Shown: piece by piece, positions 58,136 through 64,000 of the stretch
Layout: every line of letters starts with the position of its first letter
Numbering within the stretch: the stretch's first letter is position 1
Assembly (NCBI GenBank): GCA_014529385.2
Contig: CM043958.1
Span: 86,686,525-86,750,524 of the forward strand
Direction of reading: 5' to 3'
Origin: Adiantum capillus-veneris
Lineage: Eukaryota > Streptophyta > Polypodiopsida > Polypodiales > Pteridaceae
DNA length: 64,000 nt
Position numbers and translations under genes: made by a program
The notes under the pieces: model-generated
What the model was told of the DNA's origin: nothing
Database searches by the model: none
What the model saw: the letters and a program-made list of their open reading frames with translations, nothing else

Positions 58136-58520
58136 CAGGTTATTTCCAGAGCCTCTACTTGCGTTTTCGCGTCCGCGCGCGCAATTGCAGTTTTCAAGTA
58201 GTTTTCGGAAAATTTGCTCGTGGGAGCATCCTCGACGTTCCAGGAGTATTCTGAACAGGCGACCTGAGGTTTTACCCCCCTTTCGAAGCCGTTCGAGCCC
58301 TCGGAATTTTGTTCTGAGCAGCGTAGCAGAAGTTACTTTTCGGAGGTGTTTAGATCAAGAGGGTGTGCTTTTTGACAGATTTTCTTCAGGTAAACAGTTC
58401 TTTTGGGAAGCAACTTGTCTTAGCTTTGTGCTGAGATTTTGTGTAGAGTTTTGCTTGCATTGGAGAGGAGATTTGTGAATCTCTTGGAGGTTCTTTTGCT
58501 CTCTTGTGTGCATCCACACT

Positions 58521-61500
58521 ATGGCTCAATCTACGGAGAAAGAGATTTTTGGTGCGTTTACATTCGAAGACAAATTGGATGGTACCAACTATTCTCTTTG
58601 GTCTTTTATGGCCAAAAATGTTTTGGTTGGTAAAGGATTGTGGGATTATGTATCTGGAGATGAAGTTCGTCCAGGTAGCATTGCACCTGCCACGCTTGGT
58701 CGTGGTGCAGCTGTTGGTGCAGGACCCTCATAGGTCACTCCAGAGCAAAAGAGATGGGATACTAAAGATGCACAAGCTATGGCTGTGATTGCCTTAACCA
58801 TAAAGAGGACAATCACACCACATATCAAATCTTGCAGAACTTCTAAGGATGCTTGGAACACTCTGCAAGCTATGTTTGGAGGAAGAAACGCTGCCAGAAT
58901 AGAGTTTTTGAAGAAACAACTTGACAAAATACAGATGGACGAAGGTGACGATATTGTCGAGCATCTTATAAAAATCAGGGATCTTAAAGAGCAATTGCTT
59001 AGCATTGATGAAGTGATTCCAGAGAAGGACTTGGTTTCCAAAACACTCAATTCACTACCACCATCTTATTTGACTTTTCAGACTTCTTTGACTCTGTCTT
59101 TGCGAGTTAATCCTGAGCCTCTTCATTTTGAAGAGTTAGTGGCTTTGCTATTGCAGGAGGATCAATCACGTAAGAACAAGTCTTTACAGGTGGATGGTAT
59201 GGATCATGCTCTTGTTGTACATAACAAAAACAAGGGTAAAGAGAGTGCTCATCACTCCAAGTCTGGTGCAGGACAGTCTTCAGAAAAGTCTAAAGGTGAT
59301 TCCGACAAGTCCAAGAAGAAAGGTAAATGTCACTACTGCAAGAAACCTGGTCACTACATTAGTGAGTGTAAAAAGCGAATTGCTAAAGAAAAGAAGAAAG
59401 AGTCAAGTTTGGTTGTTTCAGCTTCGGGTGATTCTTCTACAACTAAAGAAGAGTGTGCAAACTTTGTGCAGGATTCTTATGCTTTCGTAGTATGTTCAGA
59501 TTTTTCTGCTTACAGTGTTGACGAGACACAAATGATTTGGTACTTTGATAGTGGTGCATCCATGCATATTACTTCAAGGAAGGATTTGTTTTGTTCATTG
59601 GATGCAGCTCCAGCAGGAAAGAAGGTGACATGTGCAAATAATGCTTCTTATCCAATCAAAGGCGTTGGTAAGATTTTGATTACCATTTCAGATGGTTCAG
59701 ATTTATGCTTGCCAGATGTCTTATATGTTCCAGGCATCAAGAAGAATTTGTTGTCTGTATCCTCTCTTGCAAAAAATGGTCTTCGGGTCATTTTTTAGGA
59801 TGACAGATGTGTTGTACGAGATCGAGAGAATGGTTATTCTCTTATCACTACAGGTACGCTGGAAAATGGATTTTTTATGCTAGATCGTTATGAAAAGCAG
59901 ATTCAGGTATGTATTACAGAAACAAAGACTCAGGCCATGCAGGATGCTGAGTTGTGGCATGCTAGATTTGGGCATGTTAGTTATGGCAGTTTGATGACTT
60001 TACAACGTCATAATATGGTGCATGATTTGTCTTTATTGGAGATGCCACCAAGACATGTATGTGAAGGTTGCGTTCTTGGAAGATGCACAGATTTGCATTT
60101 TCGTAGGATGGTTCAGTTAGAGCGACACGAAAGTTGCAGCTTGTACACAGTGATGTATGTGGTCCTATGAGGACGCCATCTATAGGAAACAGCCTTTATT
60201 TTGTGACCTTCATTGATGACTTTTCCAGGTTTTGTTGGGTGTATCCACTCAAAGCAAAGTCAGATGTGTTTGCAGTTTTTCAACATTATGTCGCTATGGT
60301 TGAAAATGAAACAGGTTGCAAAGTACAGACTCTTCGTACCGATCGAGGAGGTGAATACATGTCAGGTGCATTTAAGGATTTTTTGGGAAAGAAAGGCATT
60401 AAACACCAATGCACTATGCCATACACACCACAACAGAATGGTGTTGCAGAAAGGAAGAACAGGTCTTTAATGGAGACAGCTAGATGTATGCTCAAGGCTA
60501 AGAGTTTGCCTCATAAGCTATGGATGGAGGCAGTTGCTTGTGCAACACATGTTTTGAACAGGTGTCCTACTCGTGCCTTGAAGACCATTACTCCAAATGA
60601 AGCTTGGTATGACAAAAAATCTTCAGTCAGTTATCTTCGTGTTTTTGGTTGTCTTGCTTATGCTCACATCCCTCAGCATTTACGTGGGAAGCTTGATGAT
60701 AAGGCAATCAAATGTATATTTGTGGGGTACAGTAGTGGAAGTAAAGGTTATAGACTTTACAATCCTGCTACAAACAAAAATTTTGAAAGTCGTGATGTAA
60801 TTTTTGCAGAAACTACTGCTCAACCTATGGTTGCTTTTGATGTACCTCATATGCAAACACATGATGTATTTGAAGGTTTGCTTCCTTCTTTTGTGGAGAA
60901 TCAAGAATCACAACAAGTTGATAATCTTGATCAATCTTTTGATCAGCATGTGACACCTCATGATGTAGAGGAAATTGTGCGTGAAGAGCAAGAAGTTCTC
61001 AGGGAAGAAAGAACCTTGCCTAAATGGGTTCAGAAAACTTTGCAGGATAGCAAGTTGGATGCACCGTTGCCACGAAAAACACGTGCTGGTACTACTTTTG
61101 GCAGAGAGCAAGTAGATTTGGTTTGCTTTAGCACTCTTTGTGATGCAGATGAGCCTGATTCATTTGAACAAGCTTTAGAGTGTGTTCAGTGGAAAGATGC
61201 TATGCAGCAAGAAATTGATTCTATTCATAAGAATCATACATGGGATCTAGTGGACTTGCCTACAGGTAAAAAACCTATTGGTACAAAGTGGGTTTTTAAG
61301 GTAAAAAGGAAACAAGATGGTACTGTTGACAGGTACAAAGCAAGGCTTGTGGCAAAAGGCTATGTGCAACAGAAAGGCATAGATTATGATGAAACCTTTG
61401 CTCCCACTTCTCGTGCGTCCATAGTTAGATCACTAGTTGCAATTGTTGTTCATCATGGTTGGAAAGTGCATCAGTTGGATATCAAAACTACTTTTTTGAA

Positions 61501-62701
61501 TGGTGATTTGCAGGAAGAAGTTTATGTAATTCAACCAAGTGGTTTTGTTGTAAAAGGTCAAGAGCAAAAGGTATGTAGATTGCGTAAAGTTTTGTATGGT
61601 CTCAAACAGGCTCCAAGAGCATGGTATGAGAAGATACATACTTATTTGATTGGCCAGGGATTTCAGAATAGTCCAACAGAAAGTACTTTGTATGTCAAAA
61701 AGAGAGATGGAGTTCTCATTATGCTAACACTTTATGTAGATGATATGCTTCTTACAAGCAATAATGCAAATGAAATTGAAGCGTTTAAAGATGCTTTGAG
61801 AAAAACCTTTGAGATGTCTGATCTTGGTTTGCTACATTATTACTTGGGTATTCAATTTGTGCAATCAGAGGATGGCATATACATGTTGCAGGCAAAATAT
61901 TTGCATAAAATTTTGGACAAGTTTGGTATGCAAAATTGTAAGCCAATCTCTACACCCGCAGAAACTGGATCAAAGTTGAGCATGCATGATGCTGGAGAAC
62001 CTTTTGATGTACATACTTATGCAGCAGCCGTTGGTTGCTTGATATATTTGGCAAGCAACACTCGTCCAGACATTCAATTTGGGGTTTCACAAGCAAGCAG
62101 ATTTATGCACAACCCAGGTATGCATCATTGGCAGGCTGTGAAGCGCATACTTCGTTACCTTTCAGGTACCCCTAATCTTGCCATGTTCTTTCCAAGGGGG
62201 GATATGTATGGAAAGCACAGTTCTATGCAGCTTCTTGGTTACAGCGATTCAGATTGGGCTGGTGATTTTGACACACGACATTCCACAAGTGGCAATTGTT
62301 TTTTCTTGGGAAATGCATGTATATCTTGGCTAAGCAAGAAGCAACCCACAGTGGCTACATCAACTTGTGAAGCTGAGTACAGGGCAGCTTTCAGGGCAAC
62401 AGTTGATTGTGTATGGATACGCAGGTTATTGGCAGATCTTTGTGAGTGTCAACAGGCACCCACTACCATTTTCACTGACAATCAGAGTGCTATGGCAGTT
62501 GCAAGGAATCCAGTATTTCATGCAAGAACAAAGCACATAGAGGTTCACTACCACTATGTCAAGGAAAGGCTACATGCAGAGGAGATCACACTAACTTACT
62601 GTCCTACACAGGATAACATTGCAGATCTATTTACGAAGGCGTTATCACGAGAAAAGTTTGAAGCTTTCCGAAAATCTTTGGGCTTACTCTCATACACATG
62701 A
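58521..62701 (+). pseudogene. Copia-B gag-pol polyprotein, two stops and one frameshift
   Basis: Starts at ATG 58521 (MAQSTEKEIFGAF); the gag opening LDGTNYSLWSFMAKNV is typical of copia. Then zinc knuckle CHYCKKPGHYISEC (about 59328), intact protease site WYFDSGASMHIT (about 59538), GAG-pre-integrase (LWHARFGHVSYGSL), integrase D-D-E (VHSDVCGPM, RTDRGGEYMSG, PQQNGVAERKNR), RT (YKARLVAKGYVQQKGIDYDE, catalytic YVDDML at about 61735) and RNase H (YSDSDWAGDFDTRHSTSG, STCEAEYRA) to TGA at 62699-62701. Lesions: TAG at 58731-58733 and 59796-59798, and loss of one base in a G run near 60107. About 1390 codons, a normal copia length. From 60134 on, 855 codons are uninterrupted. Confidence 0.96.
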
Positions 62702-62749
62702 TGATCTGCTACCTTGTACGGATTCACACTATCACTACAGGGGGGGATT

Positions 62750-63028
62750 TGTAGACATGTAGGAGTGTTAGTGTGTATACGCGCTTCACCAGGGGCACTT
62801 TTCTCCCACTGGGTTTTTCTCCTTGGACATCTGGTGTGAAAGGACACCTTATCTCTTAGGGTTTCATATAAGCTTTGTAGCTCTGAGTTTGTATATACAC
62901 TATTATTCTAATACAGAGAGATAGACTACAGAGATCTCGTACACAAGCTCTGTGTCTTCTCCTTCTCCATCTTCTTCCTACTCTGAGTTGCTGTCTTCCT
63001 TCTGTTTCCTGTTTCATCATCTTCAACA
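62750..63028 (+). repeat. Copia-B 3' LTR
   Basis: 279 bp, preceded by ACAGGGGGGGATT. Differences from the 5' LTR include TAGTAG/TAGGAG, two C/T changes in CCCCCTGG/CTCCTTGG, and TTTG/TCTG twice. Confidence 0.96.
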
Positions 63029-63033
63029 TTGGT

Positions 63034-64000
63034 CAAGAAGATGGCATGCCGCCTCTAGTTGTACCACCATTGCAATCATTCAAAAGAAGAAGTAAAAAGT
63101 ATGGGCCTTCCTCTTGCATATTCCAAGTGTCCAAGGAAGCCTATGAAGGGTTGGATAGTCAAAGATCGTGGAAGCCACAAGATCCATGAGTAGGGCAATT
63201 TTTGAAAGATTTAAAGAGATCCTTTTAAGAAGGTTTTAGAGAGTAATTACCAACATGCAAAAAACTAAACCCTCCTCCCTCTCTCATTGAAAGCAATCTT
63301 GCCAATCTAAGCACCCAGAGGAGGGAGACAACCACAAGGCACCACCCAAAGAGCAAGATGAAGCACTACCAGCCACATGGCTTAATCAGCGTGTCGGTAG
63401 CCCACCAAAACCATCTAGTAAAGGTGCTCAATCCATGGGAAGTATCAAAGTACTTTCACCGGTCCATGAAGATTACAATGTTTCAAGCATAGAGAATCGA
63501 CTACTCTCGGTCCTAACAAAGCAAGTTCACCACTAAACACAACATCCCCTACAAGCTTACACATGCTTATGGCAGAATATGGAAATGAAGGAGACGATGA
63601 TTCTTCAAAAGAAGACTCCAAAGATAAAGCTAAGGATTGGGCTCCCATTTCACTGTCAATCCCAAGGGGAAGGAGGATGAAGAACCAACCAAAGCGGAGA
63701 TTTTTGTACAACGAGAGGCCAATTAAGTGCCCACTGAAGAATTTCCAACACCAGAACAACATGCACAATCGACTGCTCCCCAGAAAAACAAAGGCAGAGC
63801 TATTCTTGTGCATGATCTAGAAGAGGAAGCTGAACTTCAATCTCTCAAAGACAAGGAGCTACAAAAATTGATGGACAAATAAGTTAACACGTAGATTTGG
63901 AAAGTGCAAGCAGTAGTTGGAGGATTGGTAGCAAGCATGCAGGTGCCGTCTTTTTGAGAAAAAGGTTTGAAGAATTTCTCTGAATAGTGGAAGCCCGTCT
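63034..64000. other. Unassigned flank right of Copia-B
   Basis: Frames of 85 codons (plus, 63563-63820, acidic then basic) and 122 codons (minus) lack recognisable motifs. Pre-insertion sequence reads GGAGCACTTGGTCAAGAAG across the Copia-B target site. Confidence 0.35.

Larger units (their letters stand above)
57843..63028 (+). mobile_element. Copia-B, full-length, young Ty1/copia retrotransposon
   Basis: 5186 bp, plus strand. Perfect 5-bp target-site duplication TTGGT (57838-57842 and 63029-63033). Two 279-bp LTRs differ at 5 sites (1.8%) with no indels. tRNA-iMet primer-binding site at 58124-58135, polypurine tract ACAGGGGGGGA just before the 3' LTR, and an almost complete gag-pol. This is the youngest dated element in the window by LTR divergence. 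Confidence 0.98.

Overview
The window reads as nuclear intergenic DNA of a land plant, probably one with a large, transposon-rich genome. Evidence: several families of Ty1/copia and Ty3/gypsy LTR retrotransposons, initiator-tRNA-Met primer-binding sites (TGGTATCAGAGC) next to LTRs, a plant-type hAT transposon (BED finger, DUF659, hAT dimerisation domain), abundant (CT)n, (CA)n and (TA)n microsatellites, and no operon-like or bacterial features. I found no intact host gene. The species cannot be named from the sequence alone.

Layout. 1-1604: unassigned. 1605-4671: complete but dead hAT element, minus strand, with matching terminal inverted repeats and one recoverable intron. 4.8-8.7 kb: two decayed gag genes and CT tracts. 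9.0-9.8 kb: a foldback structure with a tRNA-like pol III unit and a perfect 22-bp-stem palindrome in its loop. 11.9-14.5 kb: two copia fragments in opposite orientation meeting at a poly-C run. 15.1-15.4 kb: GA, GAAA and GT microsatellites. 16.8-18.6 kb: a 930-bp direct duplication. 18734-24263: full-length copia (here Copia-A), minus strand, TSD TTTCC, LTRs 8/192 different.

25.0-46.1 kb is a degenerate satellite-like repeat domain (recurring motif AGCTTGGACAAGTGGTGGA) opened by three insertions. The first is a 9.2-kb complex at 26967-36180: a copia with only its 5' LTR and protease remnant, in which a gag-only LTR element with 1.2-kb, CA-rich LTRs (30453-35464) is nested. The second is an unrecognised decayed coding segment (36.5-38.7 kb). 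The third is an old chromodomain gypsy element (39836-44696, TSD AACCA) of 4.86 kb.

46518-57815 is bounded by two copies of a 121-bp gypsy LTR with near-matching flanks (ATCAG/ATTAG). The 11 kb between them is mostly non-coding, with a decayed integrase, a pyrimidine-rich minisatellite, a duplicated hairpin unit and a truncated gypsy RT. 57843-63028 is the youngest element (Copia-B): TSD TTGGT, two 279-bp LTRs differing at 5 sites, and a polyprotein with two TAG stops and one frameshift. 63034-64000 is unassigned.

The genes here are self-replicating or parasitic modules rather than a pathway. The most informative signals are the invaded satellite domain, a leader module shared by two otherwise unrelated retroelements, the duplicated hairpin, the foldback/tRNA-like unit, and premature stops that mostly look like CAG-to-TAG or CGA-to-TGA changes, as expected from deamination of methylated cytosine. 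All alignments and divergences were counted by eye.
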